Source: an uncultured Clostridia bacterium | GTDB lineage: Bacteria > Bacillota > Clostridia > TANB77 > CAG-508 | Length of the DNA stretch: 28,294 nt | Assembly (NCBI GenBank): GCA_947631315.1 | Contig: CANRLA010000006.1 | Span: forward strand, 1 to 28,294 | Reading direction: 5' to 3' | In this document: in pieces, positions 1 to 7,532 of the stretch | Numbering within the stretch: the stretch's first letter is position 1 | How the letters are laid out: the number at the start of each line of letters is the position of its first letter | Translations under genes and position numbers: made by a program | The notes under the pieces: model-generated | The model's database searches: none | What the model was told of the DNA's origin: nothing | Seen by the model: the letters and a program-made list of their open reading frames with translations, nothing else

Positions 1-31
1 CTAATTCTTTTCCATTTATTATTTCAGCCAT
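1..31 (-). CDS. folD: 5' end of folD-like gene (partial, runs off the window)
   Basis: Only the first ten codons lie in the window. They read MAEIINGKEL, which resembles the conserved start of bifunctional methylene-tetrahydrofolate dehydrogenase/cyclohydrolase FolD (family pattern M-A-x-I-I-D/N-G-K). An AAGGAG Shine-Dalgarno site sits 6 bases before the ATG, and a good promoter lies at 66-94. The start is well supported. The FolD name rests on ten residues and is tentative; the rest of the gene would settle it. Confidence 0.5.
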   Translation of the reverse strand, partial: MAEIINGKEL

Positions 32-65
32 TTTTATCTCCTTAAATTATGATAAAATTTTTTTC

Positions 66-94
66 ATTCTATCATAATGAATAAGCAAAATCAA
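66..94 (-). promoter_or_regulatory. sigma-A-type promoter for the folD-like gene
   Basis: On the minus strand TTGATT (89-94) and TAGAAT (66-71) are separated by 17 bases, with a TGA extended -10 just before the -10 box. It lies about 35 bases upstream of the ATG. Confidence 0.6.
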
Positions 95-229
95 CTCACT
101 TTCGTCTAATTGACTATACCCTGAAGAAGGCTTTTTTTCTTATTGAATAAGTTACCATTTGCAATTTTTATATAATTGACTAAGCCCTCAAAATGTGATA
201 TTATCCAGTATAAAAGGAGTCTGACTATT

Positions 230-721
230 ATGGATAGAATAAGTAAAATAAATTATTACCTAGACATTGCTGAAACTGTTGCTGAAAGAAGTACATGCTT
301 AAGAAAATCTTACGGCTGTATTATTGTAAAAAATGATGAAATAATCGCTACAGGATATAGCGGTGCTCCACGTGGCAGAAAAAATTGCATTGATTTAGGC
401 TATTGTGTAAAAAAGAAACTATTTCCCGAAATTCATCATGGTGGCTATGATGCCTGTAGAAGTGTTCACGCTGAGCAAAATGCAATGTTAAGTGCGTCGA
501 GAATTAAAATGATTGATTCCTCACTATTTTTGGTTGGTATTAGGCGAGATACTAACGAATATGAAGAAGGATCTAGTCCTTGTCAAATGTGCAGGAAATT
601 AATAATAAATGCTGGAATAGAAAAAGTCTATGCAAGAATCAACAAAAATGAATATGTAGAATTTTCTGTTAAAGATTGGATTTCGCAAGATGATTTATTA
701 GATGGAAAGATGACATACTAA
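230..721 (+). CDS. deoxycytidylate (dCMP) deaminase, ComEB family
   Basis: This 163-residue protein is a zinc-dependent cytidine/dCMP deaminase. It would convert dCMP to dUMP in the cytoplasm, feeding thymidylate synthesis. The active-site motifs are clear: HAEQNAM (His zinc ligand, catalytic Glu) and PCQMC (two Cys ligands). The GYSGAPRG loop followed by a Cys/His-rich insert, ending just before the HAE motif, is typical of dCMP deaminases rather than cytidine deaminases. The open frame extends upstream to 176, but the ATG at 230 is chosen because AAAGGAG lies 11 bases before it. A TATAAT at 171-176 could be its -10 box; no good -35 is visible. In many Firmicutes this gene is called comEB, but no competence gene adjoins it here. 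Confidence 0.88.
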   Translation: MDRISKINYYLDIAETVAERSTCLRKSYGCIIVKNDEIIATGYSGAPRGRKNCIDLGYCVKKKLFPEIHHGGYDACRSVHAEQNAMLSASRIKMIDSSLFLVGIRRDTNEYEEGSSPCQMCRKLIINAGIEKVYARINKNEYVEFSVKDWISQDDLLDGKMTY

Positions 722-747
722 TTATTGTAAAATTTTGCAAAAAAATG

Positions 748-776
748 TTGAATAAATAGATTTTTTGTAGTATAAT
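748..776 (+). promoter_or_regulatory. promoter of the vWA surface protein
   Basis: TTGAAT (748-753) and TATAAT (771-776) with exactly 17 bases between them. The mRNA would start near 783, giving a ~65-base leader ahead of the AAAGGAG site at 836-842. Confidence 0.75.
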
Positions 777-848
777 TTTGTTATAATTATAATTTTTTAG
801 ATTTTGTAAATAATAATTATAAAATATCTAAAATAAAAGGAGAAAAAA

Positions 849-2264
849 ATGAAGAAATATCTTAAAATTACAGCTTTATTAATTGCTTTACTTTTAATAT
901 CAAGCGTATGTTTTGCTGCAAATCCTGTTGCTAAGGGTGATGCAACTATGTCTTTAGTTGAAGATAATAAAGTTACAACAACTTTTGGTAAATATGGAGA
1001 ATTTGAGAAAAAAATGGTAAAAATCGATACAACTAACAAAACAATCGATATTAGCCTAACTGCTAGAAATAATCAAGAAATTGCTGAAGATAAACCAGGA
1101 GAAGTTGTTCTATTAGTTGATACATCTAACAGTATGTCAACAAATATGGTTAGTGTAAATGGTGAAGAAATGTCTAGAAAAGATTTAGTCTTAGATGCAA
1201 CAGAAGCACTAATTAATAAATTATTAGATAGCAATGAAGATATAAAAATTGGTTTAGTTGAATTTGCAACAAGTACAGATACATCAAAAGAAGGAACTGA
1301 CGATGATGCTAAAATAATTACAGAAAGTTTAACAAGTGATAGAACTATTCTTGACAGTGCAATTTCTACTGTAAGAGAAGATGTTTTAGGACCAAGAACT
1401 GATGTTGAAGTAGGACTAGAAAAAGCTGAAGAATTATTATCTACATCAACTAATACTGAAGCAAATAAATATGTAGTAGTACTTACAGATGCTGTACCAA
1501 ATACAGCAAAAGGTGTTACATTAGACTTTTACACAGAAGCATCTGCTGATCCAACTAAAGATAAATTATTAGACCTACAATCAAAAGGAATTAATGTAAT
1601 TTCTATGTTAATAGATATATCTGAAAGAGAAATTATTTTAACTGGTAGAGATGAAAATGCTACTTTTGAAACATATAAGGATGTTGCAAATTATGTTTTT
1701 GGAACAGAAACAGCTCCAGTAGCTGGACCAGTATATTATATAAGTGATAATGAAGTTATCGATACAGTCACAACAAAAATATATGAAGATTTAATTCCTA
1801 ATGATGAATATGCACTTACAGATATAGTTATAAAAGATTATTTCCCACAAAATATTATAGATAACTTTAATTTTGCATATTTAACAAAACCTGAAATTGG
1901 TGATGTTACTGCAGAAGTAGATAAAAATGATAATTCAATTACTTGGACAATTTCAGAATTAAAACCTGGTGAACAAGCAACTTTTACTTATAGATTATCT
2001 TTAAAAGATACTTTCTCTAGTGACATAGTTGGAGTTAACCTACCAACTAATGAAAATATAACAATAGATTATAAAGAAAACGGCGAAGATGGAGATCAAG
2101 TAAAGGACGATAGATGTCCTGTAGTAGCTTTAGATGTTCCTGCTAAAAAGGAAATTCCACAAACTGGTTCGAACACAACTATTATATCAAGTTCACTAAT
2201 TGCTGGAGCAGTTGTAATTGCAATCTTTAGCTTAGTAAATTATAAAAGAAATAATTTAAAATAA
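849..2264 (+). CDS. sortase-anchored von Willebrand factor A domain surface protein
   Basis: A 471-residue secreted protein. Residues 1-23 are a signal peptide (basic start, hydrophobic core, cleavage probably after SSVCFA). A vWA domain follows from about residue 84; its metal-ion-dependent adhesion site is visible as D-T-S-N-S with a later conserved Thr/Asp (VVVLTDAVP). Residues ~325-400 (ending GEQATFTYRLSLKD) look like an immunoglobulin-like surface or isopeptide-type domain. The C-terminus is a cell-wall sorting signal: IPQTG, a hydrophobic stretch, then a basic tail (YKRNNLK). IPQTG is a variant of LPxTG. It is probably a cell-wall adhesin or pilus-tip-like protein. No sortase gene is in the window. 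The gene is monocistronic, with its own promoter and terminator. Confidence 0.85.
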   Translation: MKKYLKITALLIALLLISSVCFAANPVAKGDATMSLVEDNKVTTTFGKYGEFEKKMVKIDTTNKTIDISLTARNNQEIAEDKPGEVVLLVDTSNSMSTNMVSVNGEEMSRKDLVLDATEALINKLLDSNEDIKIGLVEFATSTDTSKEGTDDDAKIITESLTSDRTILDSAISTVREDVLGPRTDVEVGLEKAEELLSTSTNTEANKYVVVLTDAVPNTAKGVTLDFYTEASADPTKDKLLDLQSKGINVISMLIDISEREIILTGRDENATFETYKDVANYVFGTETAPVAGPVYYISDNEVIDTVTTKIYEDLIPNDEYALTDIVIKDYFPQNIIDNFNFAYLTKPEIGDVTAEVDKNDNSITWTISELKPGEQATFTYRLSLKDTFSSDIVGVNLPTNENITIDYKENGEDGDQVKDDRCPVVALDVPAKKEIPQTGSNTTIISSSLIAGAVVIAIFSLVNYKRNNLK

Positions 2265-2327
2265 TAAGATTTTAATAATTATAAAGCATTTAAATGAATA
2301 ATTTAGAATAATTTAAATAAGAAATTT

Positions 2328-2357
2328 AAGGGGACTTTTTACAGTTCCCTTTTTATT
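2328..2357 (+). terminator. intrinsic terminator after the vWA gene
   Basis: AAGGGGAC (2328-2335) pairs with GTTCCCTT (2344-2351), 8 base pairs including one G-U, followed directly by a T-run. Confidence 0.8.
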
Positions 2358-2456
2358 TTCTTCAATAAATATTTTTATTTTGGGCATACTAAATAAAAAA
2401 TAACTTATGATTTTCTATGCTAATTATTGCTTAGAAAACTTTGAAAGGAAATTATT

Positions 2457-4001
2457 ATGTCTTATTGGACCCAAAATTTAAAAAATAGTAAAAAATTTGA
2501 ATCAATTAAAAATGATATATCGACCGATGTATGTATCATTGGTGCTGGTCTTACTGGATTAACTACTGGATATTATCTATCTAAAAAAGGTTTTAAAGTT
2601 ACTATTGTTGAACAAGATAAAATATGTTCTAAAACTAGTGGCTCTACTACTGGAAAAATCACAAGTCAACATGGATTATTTTATGATTATTTATCTAAAA
2701 GCTATGGATTAAATTATGCCAAAGATTATCTAGAAGCAAATGAATTTGCAATAAAAAATATCAAAGATATCATTGATACAGAGAAAATTAAGTGTGATTT
2801 GTTAAAAACATCTTCTTATGTATTTTGTGATAAGAAAAGTGATATTCCCTTATTTAATCAAGAAATCAGTACATTAAATCGAATCAAAAATGAATTAAAT
2901 AATTCAACTAATTATAATAATGCATTTAAATCTAATGGTTTATTGTTTGATTGTAAATTTGAAAAAGAATTAAACATTCCAATTAAAAATTTCGGTGGCA
3001 TAGAGTTTACAAATCAAGCAATGTTTAATCCTAAAAAATACGCTTCCGGACTTGCAAAGTGTATTTTAAATAATGGCGGTACAATATATGAAAATAGTTT
3101 GGTCACAAATATTAAGCATAAAAATGACACTTATGAAGTTATGGCTAATGGAAAAAAGATTAATTCAAAATATGTAGTACTTGCTACGCACTTCCCTATT
3201 AAAAATTTTCCTGGAATGTATTTTATTAAGATGTATCAAGATATTTCATATATAATAGCTGTGAAAACCAAATCTAACCCTTTTGATGGATATTACATTA
3301 ACTCATCTTCCCCTGATGTTTCTTTTAGAAAAGTATATGAGAAAGATGGTGAAAATGTAGTTCTTATCTGTGGTAATAGTCATAAGGTTGGAAGAACTAA
3401 TAATGATAAGGATTCTTATAAATTTCTTGAAAATATAGCCAAAAAGCTTTTAAGTAATTTTGAAATTATTGATGAGTGGAGCACTCAAGATTGTGTAAGT
3501 CTTGATAAGCTTCCCTACATTGGAAATTTTTCTAAACTATTACCTAATATATATGTTGCAACAGGCTTTAAAAAATGGGGTATGACTTTGTCCAATGTAG
3601 CAAGTCAGATAATTACAGATAAGATTTTAGGAATTAATAATAAATATGAATATCTATTTAATCCAACTCGTACACAAATATTTAAAAATTCTAAAGCATT
3701 TAAAGAGCAAATGAAAGAGACTATCTATTCTATTGGAATAAATAAATTAAAACTTCCTAATGAATCAGTTAAGGATATAAAAAAAGATAGTGGAAAAATA
3801 GTTATGCATAATGGCAAAAAGGTTGGAGTCTACAAGGACAAAAATGGAACTTGTTACATTATAAAACCGATATGTACTCATTTAAAATGTGAACTTCAGT
3901 TCAATAGTACTGATAAAACATGGGATTGCCCATGCCATGGTTCAAGATTTAATTATAAGGGTGAAATGATTAATAACCCTGCACTGTATAATCTTAATTA
4001 A
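2457..4001 (+). CDS. FAD-dependent oxidoreductase with C-terminal Rieske [2Fe-2S] domain
   Basis: A 514-residue soluble flavoprotein. The N-terminus has a DAO-type Rossmann motif, IIGAGLTGLTTGYYL (residues ~28-42), with the acidic end of the fold at VEQDK. The last ~90 residues form a Rieske domain with both ligand boxes: CTHL (Cys, His) and CPCHGS (Cys, His). This architecture is known in Firmicutes (the B. subtilis YhfW type); substrates are poorly defined. Electrons probably pass between a flavin-bound amine or acid substrate and the iron-sulfur cluster, but this is inference. AAAGGAA lies 8 bases before the ATG. The gene stands alone between a terminator and another promoter, so context gives no pathway. 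Confidence 0.85.
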   Translation: MSYWTQNLKNSKKFESIKNDISTDVCIIGAGLTGLTTGYYLSKKGFKVTIVEQDKICSKTSGSTTGKITSQHGLFYDYLSKSYGLNYAKDYLEANEFAIKNIKDIIDTEKIKCDLLKTSSYVFCDKKSDIPLFNQEISTLNRIKNELNNSTNYNNAFKSNGLLFDCKFEKELNIPIKNFGGIEFTNQAMFNPKKYASGLAKCILNNGGTIYENSLVTNIKHKNDTYEVMANGKKINSKYVVLATHFPIKNFPGMYFIKMYQDISYIIAVKTKSNPFDGYYINSSSPDVSFRKVYEKDGENVVLICGNSHKVGRTNNDKDSYKFLENIAKKLLSNFEIIDEWSTQDCVSLDKLPYIGNFSKLLPNIYVATGFKKWGMTLSNVASQIITDKILGINNKYEYLFNPTRTQIFKNSKAFKEQMKETIYSIGINKLKLPNESVKDIKKDSGKIVMHNGKKVGVYKDKNGTCYIIKPICTHLKCELQFNSTDKTWDCPCHGSRFNYKGEMINNPALYNLN

Positions 4002-4077
4002 ATTTTAGGTGCATAATATGTTAACAATTGGTTATATATAAAAAATCGCTTAAAGGCTAGTATTTTGCTGAAAAATG

Positions 4078-4086
4078 TGTTATAAT
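4078..4086 (+). promoter_or_regulatory. extended -10 promoter of the DUF4364 gene
   Basis: TGTTATAAT (TG at 4078-4079, TATAAT at 4081-4086) is an extended -10 element. No strong -35 box lies at 17 +/- 1 bases, which fits an extended -10 promoter. The start would be near 4093, ~70 bases upstream of the coding start. Confidence 0.5.
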
Positions 4087-4165
4087 CTAGGTGTAATTAT
4101 AAATTTTCATAGAGTTTTTTAATGAAAATTTTATAATGTAAATATTTTTTTAGGAGGATTAAAAC

Positions 4166-4705
4166 TTGAAATTAACATCTGATAGTGAAACATTAGCTGA
4201 AAATAAAGTTCTTATTTTATATGTTTTAAATAATATAAATAAGCCTATTACAAGTGATGCCCTTTATAATTTAATTACATCTTCTATTGAGTTAAATTAT
4301 TTTTACTTTCAACAATTTCTTTTAGACTTAATAGATTTAAAATATGTAGTTCGTTATAAAAAAGAAACTCAAGATGTTTATGAAATAACTGAAGCTGGAA
4401 AAAATACATTAAACTTGACATTAGATATTTTACCAGGAATAAAAAAATTAAAAATAGATACAAATTTCAAAAATAATATGGATATAATACAAAATCAGGA
4501 ATCAGTTATCGCAGAGTATACTCCTACAAGTGAAAATGAATACGAAATTGATTGTAAAATAATCGAAAATGGCGAGATAATTTTTGAAATTAAAACTTTG
4601 GCTTATTCAAGAGAACAAGCTCAAAAAATCGTCGATAATTGGAAGAAAAATGCTTCAAAAATTTATCCAAATATTATTGATATTATAACTAATCCAAGTA
4701 TGTAA
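4166..4705 (+). CDS. DUF4364 family winged-helix protein
   Basis: A 179-residue cytoplasmic protein matching the clostridial DUF4364 family. The N-terminal ~75 residues look like a winged helix (LILYVLNNINKPIT..., then VYEITEAGKNTL, a typical wing with a PadR/MarR-like ending). A C-terminal alpha/beta region follows. The start is TTG at 4166; AGGAGG at 4152-4157 gives 8-base spacing and no ATG competes. Function is unknown; a transcription-factor-like role is suggested by the winged helix only. It is convergent with scpB across a shared terminator. Confidence 0.75.
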   Translation: MKLTSDSETLAENKVLILYVLNNINKPITSDALYNLITSSIELNYFYFQQFLLDLIDLKYVVRYKKETQDVYEITEAGKNTLNLTLDILPGIKKLKIDTNFKNNMDIIQNQESVIAEYTPTSENEYEIDCKIIENGEIIFEIKTLAYSREQAQKIVDNWKKNASKIYPNIIDIITNPSM

Positions 4706-4713
4706 AAAATTTC

Positions 4714-4742
4714 GAGAATATAGAAAAATTTTCTATATTCTC
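4714..4742. terminator. bidirectional terminator between the DUF4364 gene and scpB
   Basis: A 29-base perfect palindrome (14 + 1 + 14) starting GAGAATATAG. It has A-runs and T-runs in its centre and lies between two convergent genes. Confidence 0.8.
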
Positions 4743-4761
4743 TATTATTATCACTATCTTT

Positions 4762-5331
4762 TCATTCATTATTGTCATCCGTTAACTCATCAATTACTAC
4801 TTGTCTATTACTATCTAATTTATATTTCGGTAAATTTGGTAAGTCTTTTAATGATGCAAGTCCAAACATTTTCAAAAATTGATCTGTTACTTTATATGTC
4901 ATTGGTTTTCCTGGAAGGTCAGCCTTTCCTGATGTCTCTATTAGATTATACTCTAATAATCTATATATTGTACCACTTGAATCTACTCCTCTAATCATTT
5001 CTATATCTGCTTTTGTACTTCTTGGATTATATGCTAGAATAGCTAATACTTCTAAAGAAGCTTGTGAAAGTGTTGGAGTTAATCTTTTATCAAATGCTGG
5101 ATATAAATATTCATGATATTCCTTTTTTGATGATAATTGATATCCATCCTCTACTCTTACAATTTCTAAACCACGTTCTTCATTTTTATAATCTTCTTGT
5201 AACTCTGAAACAATTTTTATTACATCATCTGAGCTAAGTTCTAGAATTGTCATTAATTCTTTTATTTTAACAATTCTGCCAGTTGCAAATAATATTGCTT
5301 CTATTATTCCTTTTATCTTCTTGCTTTCCAT
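4762..5331 (-). CDS. scpB: segregation and condensation protein B (ScpB)
   Basis: A 189-residue ScpB, the winged-helix kleisin-partner subunit of the SMC-ScpAB complex that loads at origins and helps chromosome segregation. Visible family features are the start KIKGIIEAILFATG, the LTPTLSQASLEVLAILAYNPR core, RGVDSSGTIYRLLEYNLI, and GKPMTYKVTDQFLKMFGLASLKDLP. Length is normal for the family. AAAGGTG lies upstream of the ATG, and a consensus promoter is at 5413-5441. scpA usually precedes scpB in an operon but is absent here, so scpB is transcribed alone. Confidence 0.93.
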   Translation of the reverse strand: MESKKIKGIIEAILFATGRIVKIKELMTILELSSDDVIKIVSELQEDYKNEERGLEIVRVEDGYQLSSKKEYHEYLYPAFDKRLTPTLSQASLEVLAILAYNPRSTKADIEMIRGVDSSGTIYRLLEYNLIETSGKADLPGKPMTYKVTDQFLKMFGLASLKDLPNLPKYKLDSNRQVVIDELTDDNNE

Positions 5332-5412
5332 CTTATTACACCTTTATCTTTATAAAATGCAGTATCTTTTTTCATACATTATTTATTTTTTATCTCCGCT
5401 TCTTATAAAGTA

Positions 5413-5441
5413 ATTATATTTATTTTTATATGGTATGTCAA
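5413..5441 (-). promoter_or_regulatory. consensus promoter of scpB
   Basis: On the minus strand, TTGACA (5436-5441) and TATAAT (5413-5418) are both perfect consensus with a 17-base spacer. It lies ~80 bases upstream of the scpB ATG. Confidence 0.85.
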
Positions 5442-5454
5442 TATTCCCTCCTTA

Positions 5455-5645
5455 TTCTTATTTAAATATCATCCATTTTAATTCTAATATATATATATCG
5501 TTAGACGACTAGAATTCATGTCATTAGTACTAGTCGGTCTATTGTAGTCTCGATTGCTAGGTGATTTGCTTTCGGTGTAATGACCTCCTCTATTAATTCT
5601 ACCTAGATTGCTAATTACCTCTAATGTTCTCTCGTCATGATTTCC
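5455..5645. other. intergenic stretch with a raised-G+C island and an imperfect inverted repeat
   Basis: Between the scpB promoter and the Rpn fragment lies ~190 bases with no recognisable gene. Positions 5521-5640 are ~39% G+C against about a quarter around it. Two arms, TAGACGACTAG (5502-5512) and CTAGTCGGTCTA (5530-5541), pair over 11 bases with one bulge. GATTGCTA occurs twice nearby (5552-5559, 5607-5614). A minus-strand frame is open for ~60 codons but resembles nothing I know. It may be a remnant of foreign DNA or a small structured RNA; function unknown. Confidence 0.4.
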
Positions 5646-5647
5646 CA

Positions 5648-5908
5648 TTAAATCAAAAATATTTTCAATATTTTTTCACGTTTTTTCGTTTCTATTAGTT
5701 TCCATTTTGTCTCCATTTCATCTATTTCTTTTAATTCTTCTATCTCAAAATCTACTATTGCTACTAGGACTACTCTTTTTACTTCTTCATAGTCTTCTCC
5801 TATTTTCATTTGGTCTGAATATAGTCTTGTTGCATAATACAACAGTCTTTCTATAAAATTATTTTTATTTAATAGTTCTATTATACAATTTACATAAGGA
5901 TTTTTCAA
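5648..5908 (-). pseudogene. fragment of an Rpn-family PD-(D/E)XK nuclease/transposase
   Basis: The 86-codon frame contains the conserved middle of Rpn (YhgA-like, TIGR01784) proteins: NNFIERLLYYATRLYSDQMK followed by GEDYEEVKRVV and an acidic/hydrophobic stretch. Full Rpn proteins are ~250-300 residues. The N-terminal part with the catalytic D...ExQ residues and the C-terminal half are missing, and there is no Shine-Dalgarno site (TTG start at 5908). It is therefore a decayed remnant, lying directly after the pilin-like gene. Rpn genes are mobile and commonly degraded, so this marks the locus as accessory DNA. Confidence 0.55.
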
Positions 5909-5909
5909 T

Positions 5910-6039
5910 TTATTTAAATTCCAATTTTATCGTCATTTTCCCAGCTTCATCTACGCTTGGAATCATCGCGCAATTACTAGATGTCAGATTGATAGAAACT
6001 ATGGGACGAAGCGCAAACCCGTGAATTGCCGTAGCACCG
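5910..6039 (-). pseudogene. out-of-frame 3' end of the long pilin-like gene
   Basis: In the frame one base away, the minus strand reads GATAIHGFALRPIVSINL and ends KLEFK-stop. The RPxVS ending is the conserved close of the C-terminal fold that the 399-residue frame lacks. The best junction is AAT-C-GGT at 6039: without that C the reading ESN-GATAIHG is continuous. Either this allele is inactivated, or an indel arose during diversification, or it is a sequencing error. Confidence 0.6.
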
Positions 6040-7176
6040 ATTAGATTCACACAAGAGGAACCCGCTAACAAGATTAACACCATCTTTAGCACTCACACGC
6101 TGCAAACCGAAGTCACAAAAGTTTTCATACAGATGGACATAACGGCCTGCAAGCCAGTATTCTGAGTTAATTTGGTCCCTACTCTTTTCGAAAATCAAAT
6201 CATAATACGTATCATTTATAAATTCATTCTTATTATATATATGCCAATAATATGATTCTTTAAATATTGTATCACTACTTCCAGTATTCATCTCATTGTC
6301 CATTAAACCATCTTCTTTTCCTATTATTTCCCATTTCTTACATTCCTTGTCTTTTACTGTCATTTTTCCATCTTTATATTCGTATGTCCAGTCTTTATCA
6401 TTATCATTCCACATTACAGGATATTTATTTTTATCAGTATATGTTTTCGTTGCTCCAAAATACATTACATTTCCTGTAACATCTCCCGTTACCTCTTCCC
6501 ATCCACTTGGTTCATGCTTATATTGCGTATAATCATAAGTACTTACTTTTTGTATATCTGTTCTTTTTAAATTTGTCGCTATTGCTCCTTTGGCTTCATT
6601 TGAATATAATGTTCTACATATGTAGTCCATTGCCCATACTCCATTATTATATCCTGCTGCTCCCTTTAATGTTAATGTTGCTGTCGTTGGGTCTCCTATT
6701 ATTCTTAATGTATTTCCATCATAATCCCATACTCTCCATTGTATGCTCCCTTCTGTTTCAAATGTTTGATTTCCATCTACTTCTACCCCTTCAATTGTAT
6801 TTCCTTCGTTATCTTTATTATTACTTAACCCTGATGTTGTTCCTTTTAGTGTGGCTTTATCTCCTTTTGGAGTATATCCTTCAACCGTTGCTCCTACATA
6901 TTCACTATACAGTTGCGTTGATATTTGTCTTATTGATTCTTCTTCCTCACTTTGTGCTTCTTTATAATCTTCTGTTGCTTGCTTTGTTTTACTAAATAAC
7001 CCATTATCTGATAATGCTATATTTAGTGTTACTCCTGCCAAGATTAACAATATTATTATTGTTACTACTAAGGCTATCAATGTTATTCCTTTATCTTTTA
7101 TTCGTTGGCTTTTTCTCGTTTTTTGTAACTCAAAACTATTGTTTTCTTTATCTAATATTTTTCTTTTTTTTCTCAT
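5977..7176 (-). CDS. long prepilin-like protein with C-type-lectin-like, DGR-target-like C-terminus (frameshifted at its end)
   Basis: The open frame is 399 residues. Residues ~29-52 (KGITLIALVVTIIILLILAG) are a class-III-type prepilin signal and hydrophobic helix, nearly identical to the major pilin at 15003-15227. PilD should cut before the conserved residue after the basic leader. A spacer coiled region follows, then a large domain with many Trp/Tyr. It ends in YWLAGRYV...FGLQRV...GVN, the layout of formylglycine-enzyme/C-type-lectin-like domains in DGR target proteins. The expected ending (GFALRPIVSINL, then KLEFK) lies in the next frame at 5910-6038. Removing one C at 6039 would restore a ~421-residue protein. 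GAGGAGG lies 13 bases before the ATG, slightly long. No promoter currently faces it (see 7217-7403). Likely role: a surface-displayed variable adhesin or minor pilin. Confidence 0.75.
   Translation of the reverse strand: MRKKRKILDKENNSFELQKTRKSQRIKDKGITLIALVVTIIILLILAGVTLNIALSDNGLFSKTKQATEDYKEAQSEEEESIRQISTQLYSEYVGATVEGYTPKGDKATLKGTTSGLSNNKDNEGNTIEGVEVDGNQTFETEGSIQWRVWDYDGNTLRIIGDPTTATLTLKGAAGYNNGVWAMDYICRTLYSNEAKGAIATNLKRTDIQKVSTYDYTQYKHEPSGWEEVTGDVTGNVMYFGATKTYTDKNKYPVMWNDNDKDWTYEYKDGKMTVKDKECKKWEIIGKEDGLMDNEMNTGSSDTIFKESYYWHIYNKNEFINDTYYDLIFEKSRDQINSEYWLAGRYVHLYENFCDFGLQRVSAKDGVNLVSGFLLCESNRCYGNSRVCASSHSFYQSDI
5994..6159 (-). other. candidate DGR variable region
   Basis: The segment runs from the YW codons (6154-6159) to RPIVS (5994-6008). 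Base composition jumps here: 6001-6060 is 50% G+C and 5941-6180 averages ~45%, while the rest of the same gene is about a quarter to a third. Conserved anchors (YWLA-R-V, FGL, V, GV, L, RPIVS) alternate with runs of unrelated residues, as in adenine-mutagenised C-type-lectin folds. No template repeat or reverse transcriptase was found in the window, so any DGR acting here would be remote. Confidence 0.55.
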
Positions 7177-7235
7177 TTGTAAGTTTATCCCTCCTCTATT
7201 TTTTATGTTAATTTTTATTAAGTAATAAGCTTAAT

Positions 7236-7290
7236 AAAAAAAGAATAAATCTTATATCCAGCTTGTACCTTGCTTTTGGTAAGATTTATT
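7236..7290 (-). terminator. terminator-like hairpin inside the inverted-repeat segment
   Basis: On the minus strand AATAAATCTTA and TAAGATTTATT (7280-7290 and 7244-7254) pair perfectly over 11 bases around a 25-base loop. They are followed by CTTTTTTTATT. It would stop transcripts heading to the pilin gene in the present orientation. Confidence 0.55.
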
Positions 7291-7336
7291 GTTTTCATTT
7301 TTTATAAATTTATTTTATATTTTGCCTTTTGTTATC

Positions 7337-7365
7337 TTGATTTAAGACTGTCATTATGCTATATT
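7337..7365 (+). promoter_or_regulatory. promoter within the invertible segment
   Basis: TTGATT (7337-7342), a 17-base spacer ending in TGC, then TATATT (7360-7365): a -35/extended -10 promoter. It now reads away from the pilin, toward the small gene at 7533. Confidence 0.6.
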
Positions 7366-7430
7366 TTTAGTATATTAAATTTTTATTAAGCTTATTACTT
7401 AATTAAATTGTTATAACATAATTAGTAGTT

Positions 7431-7473
7431 ATCAACTTTTTAAGTTGATTTACAGATAATTTTATGATAATAT
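7431..7473 (+). promoter_or_regulatory. promoter of the 56-residue gene with overlapping palindromic operator
   Basis: TTGATT (7445-7450), 17 bases, TAATAT (7468-7473). A perfect palindrome, ATCAACTT-TTT-AAGTTGAT (7431-7449), overlaps the -35 box and could bind a repressor. Confidence 0.5.
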
Positions 7474-7532
7474 TTATTTAGTTTAATAAAAAATTCTAAA
7501 ATCGTATAAACTAAGAAAGGAATTTTACTTTT

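Larger units (their letters stand above)
7217..7403. repeat. perfect 24-bp inverted repeats flanking a 139-bp promoter segment (putative invertible switch)
   Basis: The arm at 7217-7240 (beginning ATTAAGTAATAAGCTTAATA) is the exact reverse complement, 24 of 24, of 7380-7403. The enclosed 7241-7379 contains one good promoter (7337-7365, plus strand) and a hairpin-terminator reading toward the pilin gene. This is the layout of invertible promoters ('invertons'). In the present orientation the promoter points away from the pilin; inversion would turn it toward the pilin. No invertase gene is adjacent. Confidence 0.65.

Noticed and set aside
797..1039. 80-codon minus frame antisense to the vWA gene start
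   Set aside because: Shadow of the signal-peptide region; no ribosome site, and it overlaps the promoter region of a well-supported gene.
5500..5645. Template repeat of a DGR
   Set aside because: The G+C-rich island was compared by eye with the candidate variable region on both strands and shows no shared run, so it is not the template.
5910..6092. 60-codon frame as an independent gene
   Set aside because: Its N-terminal third is an out-of-frame read of the pilin gene. Only the part from 6038 down is meaningful, as the displaced end of that gene.
6507..6995. 162-codon plus-strand frame, almost all Leu/Tyr/Phe
   Set aside because: It is the antisense shadow of the pilin-like gene; the composition is the complement of Asn/Lys/Glu/Thr codons. 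Other long Leu-rich plus frames at 6267-6532 and 7014-7211 are the same effect.
7244..7290. c-di-GMP or other riboswitch upstream of the pilin
   Set aside because: The loop lacks the conserved cores of c-di-GMP-I/II riboswitches; a plain terminator hairpin explains it better.
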